Of a stretch of 64,000 bases of DNA, positions 44,649-57,215 are shown one piece after another. Origin of the DNA: Haliotis asinina (taxonomy: Eukaryota; Mollusca; Gastropoda; Lepetellida; Haliotidae); NCBI RefSeq assembly GCF_037392515.1, contig NC_090280.1:29207118-29271117 (forward strand), given 5' to 3'. Below the pieces are notes generated by a model, which was not told where the DNA came from, did no database searches, and saw only the letters and a list, made by a program, of their open reading frames with translations. Numbering within the stretch: the first letter of the stretch is position 1; the number at the start of each line of letters is the position of its first letter. The position numbers were made by a program, and so were the translations under genes.

Positions 44649-45127
44649 ACCCGGATGTACGGATCTTGTGCTGCAGTGGTAACTCGAGGTCTGCCTGCAC
44701 GGGGACGGTGATTTCTTCTACCTGTTTGGTCGCAACGAGCTGCAAGTCATTATATCTTGCTCAGACTAACATTCGGACGCCTGGCAAGATTGGTAATGTC
44801 CAGCATGCATTCTTTCAATGGCGATGTTCCGTGTCGAGTCAAGGCATGACGCAGTGATTTGACCTTGAAACGCCTTCAAAACGAATGCCAATTTCGGAAA
44901 GTAATCTGAATGTTAATTACCAGGCAGAGAATGCTTTTATTGCCAGAGAGTAACATGTGTAAAATCATGTTATCAACACTTTTGCTACATATTTTGACGA
45001 TTGAGTGAACACAACAGGGAATTACTAGATTTTTAAAAACACAAATCGCCTATGAGTTTCTTTTTGGAAATAGTATATTACAAACGATGAAATCGCTTGT
45101 TAGGGTTGGATACCCTTGAAGTTCTAG

Positions 45128-45288
45128 AAACCAACTCTTCCTCTCCCCCCTCCTGCTACTCTGCGACGCTCCACTCCATTCCACACCACACCACTCCTCT
45201 CCTCCCCCTTCACTCCACCGACGCTCCGTTCCACTCCACCCAAGCCCTCTCTTCTGCAGCCCCTTCACCCCTCCGCCGCTCCACTTTC
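45128..45288. repeat. Pyrimidine-rich tract, unit 2
   Basis: Second copy of the tract at 38360-38520, with no difference that I could see. Confidence 0.8.
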
Positions 45289-45440
45289 TCAAAGTTTAGG
45301 AAGCTTCGTAAATTAGCAAGGTATTTCATGACAATAATGTGCTGTGATATCTGGTTTTACTTCTATTTGAATCCTATCTTATTAACCCTACACATGCCAT
45401 GATTCACAATATATCTCATGATGTTCTCATACGGATATTA

Positions 45441-46569
45441 TACCGAGTCAAAAAAGAAACTTCACAAAGTGTATTTTTTAAAAATAATGAATAGTTTTTC
45501 TCTGATGATACTTCTATGTATCCGAAATGGGATCCATAACTTTCGACTGTAGATAAACGTTAGCAAAATCCATTCAAACCCACCCATTCGTCGTGCAAAC
45601 GACGTTAGCGCCAAATCAGGTTTTCCACGTGCTGTCGATCACGTGATCTTCGCATCGAAGTTTTCTTCATTTGCACGTGTTTGCATTGGCCTCAAGAATT
45701 GAAAAAAGACACTTTTAAGCCACAGTTCTAATGGTACTTTAAATGCCACGATTGTCAAATGTGCAAGTTCCCCGTGTCGTTGGCATGTTGCAAGCGAGAA
45801 TATCAGTTACTCACGTCGCAAGAGCAATGGGATGCAGCCATGACATGTGTATGACTTGCGAGGTCGTATACAACAAACTGGCACCAAAGGTCGGGTCGTC
45901 CAGGTGTGACGTCACGAGCAGAAGACCGTCAAATCGTCCTACGATTTCTACCGGCTACACGAACAACCAGGGCTGAGATGTTTAGAGGTCGACTGTCCTC
46001 ACAGACCATTCGAAATCGGTTGCGAGCTGTCAGTTTCCATTCTCGACGTCCATATTGAGGGCCAATATTGTCAACTTCTGTCAACTTCTGCTGTGGGTCC
46101 AACGTCACCTTCGATGGACCCAGAGAGACTAGCATCGATGTCCCCTGACTTTAACCCAATAGAGCACGTTTGGGACTTGGCTTCGTGGTCTTAAAAACCA
46201 ACCTCAGAATATGCAGGAACTTGGAGCTGCCTTGCAAGAACAATGGCGCAGAATCCTCAACAACGTGTTTACAAGCATCAGGCAGTCGATGAGGAGATGG
46301 TGTTTGGCAGTGGTTAATGCGCTTGGCGGCCATATACAATATTGAACTAAGAAATTTCGATTTTTTATTCTTGTGACTTGACATTCTGTATTTCCATGTT
46401 TTGAAACGGCGGTGTAGCCTAATGGAACTGGTTGTGGTACTGTCAGTGTATCGAGTACATCACACAGATCTCGGCAATGAAATAATCACAATACAACCAG
46501 CTTACCATCTCTTGTTCCTTTATAGAGCCCTGAAGAAAGAATGTGAAGTTTCTTTTTTGACTCAGTATA
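45441..46569 (+). mobile_element. Dead Tc1/mariner element, unit 2
   Basis: Second copy of 38673-39801 with the same inverted ends. A few base changes (for example cagaccattcg for cagattattcg). Confidence 0.85.
45742..46363 (+). pseudogene. Tc1-like transposase, decayed (unit 2)
   Basis: Same N-terminal and SPDFNPIEHVW pieces and the same central deletion as in unit 1, so the decay predates the tandem duplication. Confidence 0.85.
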
Positions 46570-47034
46570 TTTCATCAAAATGTCACGTGGTCGCATTGTC
46601 GCGTTATATTAGTTACGGCGGAATGTGAAAAAAAACTATAACAAGCATGATCATTTTTCGATATTTTGTGCCTTCTCACAGTCTTCAGTTAGGACACCGT
46701 GTCGTGATACTTTACAATAAATACATTAGACTCACAGGTTTTCATTAGATTTGGGAAACAAAATAAACAATTGTATTAAAAATTACAACAACAAACATAC
46801 TGTACAGATTAGTTAAGGCACTTAGAGGTCACATGCAACGTAAAACACAACTTGGCAGATTCTGATACCTTTCAGTATACACTTACCAAAGCAAATCCTC
46901 AAAAATGGCAACATTCGTAACTACTCGCTTCTTTCAGTGACCTACAAGAAGACTCGTACACCTCTCGCATGCCATCATTGCCGAGAATCTTGGCAAACCA
47001 GTCAAACCGCGCGTAGTAAAACGCATTTCAAAAC

Positions 47035-47199
47035 ATGAACATGGCGGAACCGTTGAACTTGGAAACTCCGCTAAACTATACAAAGCGCAGTTTAAACATA
47101 ACCTTTGAGCTAAAGGATGAACAACTTTCAACACTGAAACATAACTGCAAAGGGAAAGACAGTATTGCTGTTTTGCCCACGGGATGTAGGATATTCTAA
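47035..47199 (+). pseudogene. RecQ-helicase-like fragment (unit 2)
   Basis: Second copy of the 54-codon frame at 40267-40431, with the same truncated AVLPTG motif. Confidence 0.45.
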
Positions 47200-47207
47200 T
47201 AGCCATG

Positions 47208-48184
47208 TTAGAAAATTCAGAGTCATCTTTCCTTGATAATAGTAGTAGACTATTTTCATCTCCATGCCCGTTTGCGCTTACACAGGAGCCAGTCATAAAC
47301 ATGGCCACGAGAGGGGTACGAGACGCCATCCGACTTGCCGGAATGACACGAGTAGTTACGAATGAAATGACAAATCAACCTATGAAGTTGAAAACAGCCC
47401 GCGAAATCGGAGTTCAAGTGATTCACTAATTCTCCCCCAGTGGCTTGAAAAGTTATGCGATCATAAAGCATGCGCAGTGAATAGGTTCCCGGAGCTTGAA
47501 ATAGTATGCCTGCCCGGAGTATGAGGACGTGAGCAGTAGTCAAGTCTTGGTTGTGTACATAAACAAGTAAATTATCCACTCATTACATAAATATAAACAT
47601 GTTGATTGTTAGCAGACTCTGTCACAGAGAGAACTCAGTGTCTGCTTTACTGACACCTGTGTGTCTGCCTGCCTGTCTGCTAATGACAATGTGCAATGCA
47701 CAACTTCAATCACTGACCACATGCATTTTGAATTTAACACGTAGCGGGTTTATAAGCCATAACCGAATAGCCGGCTAAGCGTATCGGCAAGTGAACCAGT
47801 GGCCAATGAAAAGTCTTCGTTACACTTGGGTGCACACCCACCGACTCTGACTTGGTTTGGTATCGCGGCTTCTTCGTTTCGAGGGAGGTAAAACTACGTA
47901 CAAAAACTGCATTTTTGATTTGCGATGATATTGGTTTTTTTCTGAATCAGCAATCAATTTTATGTATCATGAATAAGTGATAACTGTGTTTAAATTATGT
48001 TTGATTAATTGGATGCATGTAAACTGTAACAATGAAAACATTTGAGTCAAGTGTTTGAATTCCATTTAAAATAACAACAGCAAACTAAACACTAATTACG
48101 CTATTCTAAAATGTGATGTATAATTTTTTTCGGCATTTTTAACTTTTAATTTCGGTCCATTTGACTTTGGAATCTGCCCATTTG
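47208..48184. other. No gene recognised (unit 2)
   Basis: Copy of 40440-41416, with a few substitutions and a one-base indel near 47933. No coding motif seen. Confidence 0.45.
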
Positions 48185-48681
48185 ACAACAACCCGTCGGC
48201 ACCCGTGGCAAGCCACCTCCTCGTGGTGGGTGCTGGGTAACGCTAAGAGCTCGCCGCGTGGACCCGGGTCAGCAAGGTACATAGCACCCCATTGCACCCG
48301 AAATGGGCAACCTGTTTGCCGTGGGTTGCGTCCCGTGTCGGTGGAGGACGGGATCCTGGTGGCTGAGGGCAACTGGACCTTTAACCATGTTCTGTTTGCC
48401 TAACACACTACTTCGGCCCTTACTTCATCTAGACGGGTGGTTGAATGCGCCCGATTCAACCAATCGGCTGGTCATGCCACGCCCTGTGCATGGATTATAC
48501 ATATGTCATTGCGCAATATTTATTTGGACTTTTAATTTCGGTCTTCGCTCAATTATTCATCTACGTTTCAGGCTTTGGAATGTATTTTAAGTTCTGAATT
48601 TTGCCTAGAGTCGTATGCCCAAAAGGCGGTGGCTCATGGGCCAATCTGGTGGATTAATTCTTTGTAATTCTTCTACTGGGG

Positions 48682-48833
48682 ACACTAGTTTTAATCCCAT
48701 TTGTGATATTTTAGTTGTTTTACTGTCCTGACAGGTTTTTATAGTATCCATATATTTCATTTCAGTATGAAACGTTCTCGTCACGATATGGCTGAGATAT
48801 TGCCGATGTGACGTTAGATATTAACTCACTCAC
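48682..48833 (+). mobile_element. 152-base LINE tail nested in a LINE 5'UTR (unit 2)
   Basis: Second copy of 41914-42065 with the same 13-base flanking duplication, so this nested insertion predates the tandem duplication. Confidence 0.95.
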
Positions 48834-49049
48834 TCTTCTACTGGGGTATATCATCCGGGTATCCTTGTTGGTGCAAGCTGGAGGCCCGCTTGCTTTAGCA
48901 ATGTCCTTGTGATACTCCATGGTGGGTGGGGAGCTCGGATGATGAACCATATTACACTAACTATGGCGTATGAAACCCCAACATAAAAAACAAAACGTCC
49001 ACTTGATACTGACCCTGTTGATACTGACCATAGACCGTCTGCATCGATT

Positions 49050-50223
49050 GAGTATTGGCCGCGTTTCGTCGTGATTGAGACTCCTGACACCGCTAAGCTG
49101 AACCTCTTTGCTGTGTCCAACGGTATTCAAGGTATTGCTGGGGATGTGAAGAACATAAGACGTTTACGTTCGGGTGCCCTGCTAGTTGAGTGAGGGAAAA
49201 AGCAGCAAGCAACCCAACTTGATGAACATGAAATCTGTCACGGTCTCTGCTCACACGACCTTAAACACTAGTAAAGGTATCATCAGAGATCGTGATCGAT
49301 TGTTTGCTGATATGTCCGAAACTGACATAGCATCAGAAATAAAAGATCAAGGTGTGCTGTACGTCAAGCGCTTTTCAACCCGAAAGATCAATGAAACATT
49401 CCAAACAAATACATATCTGTTTACTTTCTCATGTTCAAATGTTCATAAATCTGTGAAGGCAGGCTACTGCAACATACAAGTTGACACCTACATCCCCAAC
49501 TCGCTCAGGTGTTTTAAATGCCAGAAATATGGACACGGTGTAAATACTTGCACATTGTCTGTTGTGTGTGCTCACTGTGGTGAGAAGACACACACCACAG
49601 AAGATTGTGACAGTGATTACAAAAAAATGCACCAATTCCTCAGGCGACCATTCTTCATATTCTAAACAGTGTATTATTTGGAAAGACCAAATGGAGATCA
49701 ATAAAATAAAATTTACTCAAAATATCTCTTTTTCAGAGGCCAAAAAAACTGGTAAAGGGATCTAATCTTCCAGAAAGCTATGCTACAGTAACAAAAACAT
49801 GGGGGTCTAGCTCTAAAACAACATCAACCACAGGCTGCCAAACTAAATTGCGATTCTCCACAGCTTTTGTACTCTGCTATATCATCACAGACTGAGGAAT
49901 CATTTCCTAGTACCTCAAAGTCGTCTTCTGAACTAAACTCATCATCTCAGTCACACTCAAAGTCTCAATTGACAGCTGATAGTCAACAAACTGTGAAAGG
50001 TAAACAGAAGCCAAAGCCTGATGCTTCAAAACAACAAACTGGCAGAGCTCCTGAAGGGTCACAAAACAAAATTCAATTGTTCAATAAATACGGGTCTCCT
50101 GAAGACATGGACGTTTCTGAAAATGTCCATTCTAGGGCACATAGCTTGTCGCCCTCCAAAAGAGTGCTGGGTAGATCCCCAATAAATCAAACCAAAAGAT
50201 GGATTGAGGACGAATTTACATGA
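49050..50223 (+). pseudogene. LINE ORF1, broken (unit 2)
   Basis: As in unit 1, with the LLVE* stop near 49191, a 15-base deletion near 49235 (the FVGIP residues of unit 1 are lost) and one extra A near 49627 that shifts the frame inside the knuckles (CDSDYKKMHQ). The serine-rich and basic C-terminal part (to KRWIEDEFT) is open from 49867, since the stop near 43195 of unit 1 is absent here. Confidence 0.85.
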
Positions 50224-53200
50224 ATTACAGCTATTAGTCCAAGATTTTACACCTTCTGTGATATATCTCCAAGAGATATATTTAAAACAAACAGATACAT
50301 TTGACCTTCGTCATTTTAATGCATATCATTGTTTTTCACCTCCGGGTGATAGGACCACTGGCGGATCATCCATTCTAGTCTAACAAAACAATATTCAAAG
50401 CCCTGTTTCACTTATTACTAATCTGCAGGCTGTTGCAGTGAGAATTACTTTACATGTAGCGTTTACGCTATGCTCTCTTTATATTTCGCCGTCTTCGACG
50501 TTTGCCAAAACTGATCTTCAAGCTCTATATGACCAACTCCCGAAGCCCTGTATTATAATGGGAGATTTAAATGGGCACAACCCGTTCTGGGGTAGTGTAA
50601 ATACAAACACTATAGGTAAATTGTTGGAGGACTTTCGTTCTGACAATGATTTACGTATTTATAATGATGGTTCCAGCACATAAATATTTACACCCTGGTA
50701 CAGGGACCTATTCTGCTCTCGACTTGTCACTGACCAATTCAGAGCTACTAAATGCGATGACCTCTGTGACCTCGATGACCATTTTCCTACTATACTAAAA
50801 TCTGTAACTCCATCTGATGTTCCTCCATCATCAAGGCGGAATTTTAAAAACGCTAACTGGGCTTTATATGAAACACTATGCGCTGAAAAACTTAAACCTG
50901 AACGTTTTATTGATGTTCCTGATGCTATGAAATGTTTTTCTGATGAATTGAACTTCATAGGTGATGAGTGTATACCAAATTCATCTGCAGTTCCCCATAT
51001 TCGAAAACCATGGTTCCACGATGACTGCAAACAAGCTAGGAAGGCAAGGAAAATAGCAGAACACTATTTCCGTCGCCATCCTATGGTGTATAATTTGAAT
51101 AGATATTAAATTTTAAATGCTAAATCACGACGTACTTTTAAACAGAACACACGCCAAACTTGGCAAAATTATGTATCTAAATTCTAAATTCTCGGACATT
51201 CATCTTAAACATGGAGATCAATTACTTACGGATAAATCAGATATAGCAAATAAACTAGGTGAAACCCTCGCTAAAAACTCTTCGTCTTCTAATTGTTTAC
51301 CTAAATTCCAGCAGTACCAAAAACAACAAGAAAAGACAACTATTAATTTCAACTGAGGAAGATAATAATGAAACTTTTTTCTATTCATGAACTCCATACT
51401 TCACTTGATCAAGCTCATGATACTGCTACAGGAGCTGATAACATACATTATCAACTCCTGAAACATTTACCAGAATCCTGCCTAGAAACTCTTCTTCATA
51501 TTTTTCATGATATTTGGACATCGGGTAACTTTCCTCTCTCATGGCGTGATGCCATAGTAGTACCCATACCTAAACCTGGACGTGATCATATGGATCCGTC
51601 CAATTATCGGCCGATTTCACTAACTAGCTGTGTTCTCAAGACCATGAGAACGCATGATAAATACTTGCTTGGTACATGGAAACAAATAACCTTATCACAG
51701 ATCTACAATGTGGTTTCCGTTAAAAACAGAAGCACAGCCAATCACTTAGTGCGTTTGGAATCATTTGTGAAAAATGCGCTAATTAATAAACAACATGCTC
51801 TGTCTATCGTTTTTTATCTTGAGAAAGCATATGACACAACCTGGGAATATGGCATTTTAAGAGATTTACATGATTTCGGCTTGCGAGGTCGTTTGCCTGA
51901 ATTCATAGCCAAATGTTTAAATAACAAGACTATTTCAAGTCCGCGTCGGTTCTGCCCTGTCTGATCATTACAATTAGAATCAGTGTGTTCCACAAGGCAG
52001 CATTTTGTCTGTCACACATTTTAGCATAAAGATCAACAGTTTATCAAACGTTTTAAACGATTTAATAGATGGATCTATACTTGTGGATGATTTTAATATT
52101 TCTTGCCGTGGTAAAATTATGCCTTCTATTGAACGGCAACTACAGTTGTGTTTAAACAAAATAGATAAATGGTTTCTTGAAAACGGCTTCACATTTTCTA
52201 AATCAAAAACCCATTGTATACACTTCTGTCGTAAATACAAACCCCATAAAGACCCAGAACTATTTCTAAGTGATACCCCAATCAAAATGGTCAAGGAGGC
52301 CAAGTTCTTGGGCGTTATTTTCGACTCACATTTGACCTTTTTGTCGCATATTAAATCCCTTAAAACCAGATGCCTGAAGGCACTCCATTTATTTAAGGTT
52401 GTTTCAAATTCAAAATGGGGAGGGGATCAGACTTCTCTCCTTCACTTATCGTACGATCGAAACTTGATTATGGTTACATCATATATGTGCACCACCAAGG
52501 CCTAAGGCTTTGTCTTGGCTTTTTAAGAACCTCTCCTATCGACAGTCTTTACGTCGAAGCTGACGAGCCTTCTCTCAACCAACGCCGTATAAAACTTTAC
52601 AATACCTTACAAAATTAGCTTCTAATGAGTCCCATCCTGCATTTAATTGTGTCTTTAATCCTCTTTATGAGGATTTGTATAGCAAAAAACCTTCCCTTGT
52701 TCCGCCTCTTGGGCTCAGAATTAAGCCATTCCTTGCTGCTTCTAGCATTCAGCTGGAAAATATAGCTCCCGTCTTCTTTCTTCGTCTCCTCCTTGGCAGT
52801 TGATTAGGCCACAAGTTGACCTAACGCTAACTACATTTAAAAAATGAGAAACAAATTTAAACAATTTAAACAAGAATATAATCAATTGAAACAAAAATAT
52901 AGCAATTATAGATCCTTATTTACAGATGGGTCCAAGGACGGTGGCGCTGTGGCTTGTGCCACTGTCACTGGATCCAGAACAATATATTCTAGATTACCAG
53001 ATAATAGTTCTATTTTCACAGCTGAAGCTAACGCCATATTAACAGCTCTCAAATATATTCAAAGACACCCTAAACGTAAACGATATATAATTTATTCCGA
53101 CTCTCTTTCTTGCCTTCAGGCTATTAAAATATTTCTTGCAAACATCCACTTTAAATAGAAATCATCGAATTGTGTAATGATCTTGCTACTGGCCAATACG

Positions 53201-53739
53201 ACATCGTCTTCTGTTGATTTCCCAGCCATGTGGGAGTCTCTGGTAACAACATTGGCTGACCTTGCTGCTTAAGCACTCAACACATCTGTGACACCACTTC
53301 TTATTCCTTACAGAAATTACAAAGTCACCATTAGATCTTATATCCGTGACCTTATGCAGAAGAAGTGGGACACCCAAGTAGGTATCAATAAACTACATGA
53401 AATAAAACCCTACATTGATTATACCCACTTGGATTGTCAGTCCAGATTTGAAGAGGTCATCATGCGACGATGTCGTATTGGCTATACAAGATATACTCAT
53501 GCATACCTATACAAGATATACTCATAACTAATATCTACTTAAAGGTGAGGATCCTCCATTTTGTATCCATTGTGATGAGAGAGTCACGGTCAAGCATATC
53601 CTGCTTGACTGTGTTGAGTTCTCCATCACAAGGGATAAGTATTTGAATGTCAAAACCATCAAGGATCTTCTTACCACTGTTGCTTCTCATTTAGTTACTG
53701 GTTTCTTAAAAGAAATTGATTTTTTGGTTGAAGTTTGAG
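50224..53739 (+). pseudogene. LINE ORF2 (EN-RT-RNase H-CCHC), broken
   Basis: Endonuclease (MGDLNGHNPFWGS near 50560), RT (PKPGRDHMDPSNYRPISLTS near 51590; YLEKAYDTTWEYG near 51820; GSILVDDFNISC, where Val replaces the usual Phe before VDD, near 52085), RNase H (FTDGSKDGGAVA near 52930; YSDSLSCLQA near 53100) and C-terminal finger (CIHCDERVTVKHILLDC near 53560). Frames break near 50690, 50750, 51110, 51180, 51965, 52440, 52620, 52840, 53157 and 53520, so it is dead although full length. Confidence 0.9.
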
Positions 53740-54271
53740 TAATATGTTCTGTAAATATTTGTATTTTAAATATTGGTAGCTCAGATAAATAAGTTGAATT
53801 GTTGGTGGCTGTACCCTCAAAGGGGGTTGAAGTATAGTAAAATTATTGTCCTCCTGAGAGGGTACGTAAGTCCCAAAACATTTGATATAAATTTAAGCCT
53901 ACCACGTTTTTAATCGTAGTATTCATGTTATTTAAATTTTGGCTAACGTTTCGTACACTCACCAGGAGCTGAAGGGATGGTGTAAATCCAACTGAGGTCC
54001 ATGTAGGTAGCAAAGGTACTGTAAGTCCCCATGGTCCTAGTGTGGTGATCTACCTTCTATTGTTGGCGATATATAGTCTGTTTTTATATTGTATTGTCTC
54101 AAAAGTGATATTAGTGTTAACTATCCATGCTTGTTTTAATTGAAATTGTGATATTCTAGTTGTTTTACTGTCCTTTGTCGACAGGTTTTCATGGTGCTCA
54201 TATATTCCATTTCAATGTTATTGTCCCGTCACGATATGGTTGAAATATTGCCGATGTGACGTTAAATATCA

Positions 54272-54537
54272 ACTCACTCACTCACTCACTCACTCACTCA
54301 CTCACTCACTCACTCACTCACTCACTCACTCACTCACTCACTCACTCACTCACTCACTCACTCACTCACTCACTCACTCACTCACTCACTCACTCACTCA
54401 CTCACTCACTCACTCACTCACTCACTCACTCACTCACTCACTCACTCACTCACTCACTCACTCACTCACTCACTCACTCACTCACTCACTCACTCACTCA
54501 CTCACTCACTCACTCACTCACTCACTCACTCACTCAC
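54272..54537. repeat. (ACTC)n microsatellite, 266 bases
   Basis: About 66 uninterrupted copies of the 4-base unit, starting exactly at the LINE tail. It is the normal short tail of the element grown by slippage. The long open frames in it (SLTHSLTH...) are meaningless. Confidence 0.98.
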
Positions 54538-54545
54538 AACAACCC

Positions 54546-56059
54546 AGTCAATAATATATCCAATCAGTGAAAGACCCTTGAAAATGGATTGCTCAGGGAT
54601 TGGCATACCAGCCGTAATATTGAAGGCGTGTCTACGCAGCCCTTAGTTATTCGCACGAAGTAACACATTTGATTTGATGTAATGAAAACGATGTAAGAAT
54701 CTACATCGATACGTCGCTCAATGTAATAAACAAGAAGTTGTCATCCATAAAGCTGCATGTCTCATTTTTGTTACAGTAATGTTTATGGGGTTCACGGGTG
54801 ATGATGATATGATAAACATAAGAGTGGCGACTAAACACAGCTCTTGGGTCGTTCAAGTTGACACCTCGTCTGTGAAGCACAGAGGGAGACACGGACGGCG
54901 AACAACGCTTCTTAAGAATTCACCAGCTTGTAACCATGCAATGGCCCTGCTTCTGACGTGGGCGCGTAACGATTTGTAGAAGACATTATGAGGCTTTAAA
55001 ACTATCTGTTGATTTTTTTTAAAGTACATGTCACCACAAGCTGCTTGGGAAGTCTGTCCTCCACATGCACCAGTCTGTTGTGCTTGAGCGTTTGAATCGA
55101 ACATGGTGTGTTTCAACACATTTGAGTTTCACTGTTTTTGGCAATGTTTCATTTCACTCAAACACAACGAATACTGTATCAGTTGCTTCACTTCCAGCCC
55201 TAAGATGTTAATTTAAGTGCTCATTCAGCACACAAAAAAAAGTTGCATTCACCTTTGAAGTATGAATGGCCAAACCATGTTTAAGTGTATATATGACGAT
55301 CAGATTTTAGGGTGTTCCTTTTCGTTTGTGCTATATATAATATATTATTAATACATGCACTTAACTTGAATTATTAGAATGTTAGATGATACTTTGTACA
55401 TATTGTAATGATTAAGATGGGCAGTGTAAACGACCAATGTACATATTTTAAGTGAAAGTATTATAAAGTGATACTATGATAGCATGTTAGATGATACTTT
55501 GTACATATTTTAAACATATGTTAATGATTAAGAAGGAAGTTAATATTAGAATTAAGAAGAGAAATATTTTGTAAATGCACATGTATGAATAGAATGAAAG
55601 TGAACGGCTTGTGGCTGTCGCCTTCCTTTGATTTTAGGGTTATTGTATAAACACCCGAACCCATTGTTGCAAACGTCCACACTTTTCGCACGAAGTCGAA
55701 AACGAAAAACAAATCACGTTTATACACGTCCAAAAGAGTCGCCTTCCTGCTAGTGAACCATTAAAGGTTTACTCTCCAGTGCCCATTTTTGTGTTGAAAT
55801 ATCAGAGAGATTAGGGTGAAGTCTGTATTAGGCTAGTAGGCAATGGTATATGGTATAGTCTACTTAACTTTTAAGTCATAAGCTGCATACGTACATCATA
55901 TACTAGTATGCACCTTACACTAACTAAGCAAGACGTGTATAATGATTTTGAAATAATTATATAATGGTTTTAAGAATCATCAGTAGATTCTTCTTATTCT
56001 TACTGTTCTTAACCTTAAGCTTATAGTTGAAGTAAAGCAGATTGTGTCCACCCTGTACG
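54546..56059. other. Mostly unassigned; weak single-exon candidate
   Basis: An open frame at 54779-54979 (66 codons, MFMGFTGDDDMINIRVATKH...) follows an acceptor-like tttttgttacag and might be a terminal exon, but nothing about it is recognised. A local direct repeat (atgttagatgatactttgtac at about 55378 and 55484) is the only other structure. Otherwise AT-rich and featureless. Confidence 0.35.
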
Positions 56060-56143
56060 TTTACAAAGAACAGACGCCACTATATGGCTGAAATATTGCC
56101 GATGTGACGTTAAACATCAACTCACTAACTCACTCACTCATTA
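56060..56143 (+). mobile_element. LINE tail fragment, plus strand
   Basis: Only the tail hairpin region (actatatggctgaaatattgc, gatgtgacgtta) and the (ACTC)n tail remain. Confidence 0.85.
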
Positions 56144-56364
56144 CAGTGAACTGACCGTCAACGTGACCATGATGAAGTGGGGGTTCATCATATATATATA
56201 ACTGTGACATTTGTTATTGGTCACCAATTTCTTCAGTCTTGCGGTCACAGTGTCACCAAACTTACCTTGAAACAGACTATAAAGGACCCCCCCAATACTT
56301 CGACTGCATTTTGTTGTTAGCATATTGGGAGTACACTATTTTGAATTGGGTAAGTTCTCCAACA

Positions 56365-56445
56365 CGGTTGGTTTGCCACATTCAGGAATGTTCCAGCTAG
56401 ATGGCGGTGGCCTGTAAATGCTAGTAATCGAGTCTGGACCAGAAC
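56365..56445 (-). mobile_element. SINE fragment upstream of gene D
   Basis: Minus-strand piece of the 265-base SINE around the hairpin loop (gaatgttccagctagatggc) and atcgagtctggaccaga. Confidence 0.7.
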
Positions 56446-56449
56446 ATTC

Positions 56450-56598
56450 TTATCATCCACTTTCTTATCATCTATTTATCTGAAATAATGGGACTATCTA
56501 AAATTGTCACGTGTTGTTCTCCCATGTCTCCCATGTTTGAAAAAAAAAACATTTTAAAATTTCTGCTGTGAACAGAAGTATCATACTTTCACTGCAAA
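56450..56598 (+). promoter_or_regulatory. Promoter block of hydrolase gene D
   Basis: Matches the gene C promoter: ttatctgaaataat, a degraded TATA (tatctaaaa), CACGTG at 56508-56513, and the leader gaacagaagtatcatacttt before the start codon. Confidence 0.6.
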
Positions 56599-57149
56599 AT
56601 GTTCCTGCTGCTCCTTTGGCCCTTGTTGTTGTGTGGAGCAGCGCTCGCTGACACAACTATCACAATCTCCAACCAGTGGCTCTCTGAAGGTGGACGTGTC
56701 CACTATGAACCTGAAAGATGGAATAAAATAAACGGCCTCACCCAATAGAATTTAATTCCAAACTGTAAATCTATCGGAACAGCTCCCGGACGGTGGGTGA
56801 ACAGAGACCTGAGGTCTTTGAAGGGCATTTAGAGAGGGCATAGAGAGACCTGAGGGATGGTCTTTTTGCCAATGTAAGTACTATGAAAAACGCCTTGTGC
56901 ATATATAATGATAATTTTGTAAATGATATCTCCCATGCATGATTTTATGTACTTGTAGATAATGATATCTGACAAACTCTTACAGCAAAGTTGGTTGACC
57001 TTACCATCCAGTGATCATATGATCAGTTCTATCCCGGATCCTCACGAGCATTTACTACCTCAAAGATTGGATTGTCTAGTTCTGCGTTAAACAAACAATT
57101 AAACAAGCAATACCCAAGTGAGCAAAAGTACAAACTGTAATGCTTAGAG

Positions 57150-57215
57150 CACTCATTAGGCGTGGGGCACCCGTGGTGAGAGGTGGGTAACGCTAACAGT
57201 TCTTCCCCGTGATCT
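57150..57215 (+). mobile_element. LINE 5'UTR fragment in intron 1 of gene D
   Basis: A piece of the LINE 5' end (ggcacccgtgg...gaggtgggtaacgctaacag) is preceded by a tRNA-like ttagagcactcattaggcgt, as at 25990-26036. Confidence 0.5.

Larger units (their letters stand above)
44649..51402. repeat. Tandem duplication, unit 2 (6754 bases)
   Basis: Near-identical second copy of 37881-44648, offset 6768, falling to 6754 after about 49230. At its right end the sequence continues without a break into the rest of LINE ORF2, so this unit holds the original right junction. Confidence 0.95.
48195..54535 (+). mobile_element. Full-length LINE, plus strand, TSD-flanked
   Basis: Runs from gtcggcacccgtgg at 48195 to the (ACTC)n array. 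The 10 bases acaacaaccc occur right before it (48185-48194) and right after it (54536-54545). 5'UTR to about 49050 (with the nested 152-base tail), ORF1 to 50223, ORF2 to 53739, 3'UTR to about 54215, then tail hairpin (near 54228-54260) and tail. Confidence 0.9.

Noticed and set aside
37881..51402. CRISPR-like or satellite array
   Set aside because: There are only two long units, not many short spaced repeats. It is a single tandem duplication.
54240..54570. Two long plus-strand frames of repeated SLTH residues
   Set aside because: They are pure translation of the (ACTC)n array, which is open in several frames because the unit contains no stop.
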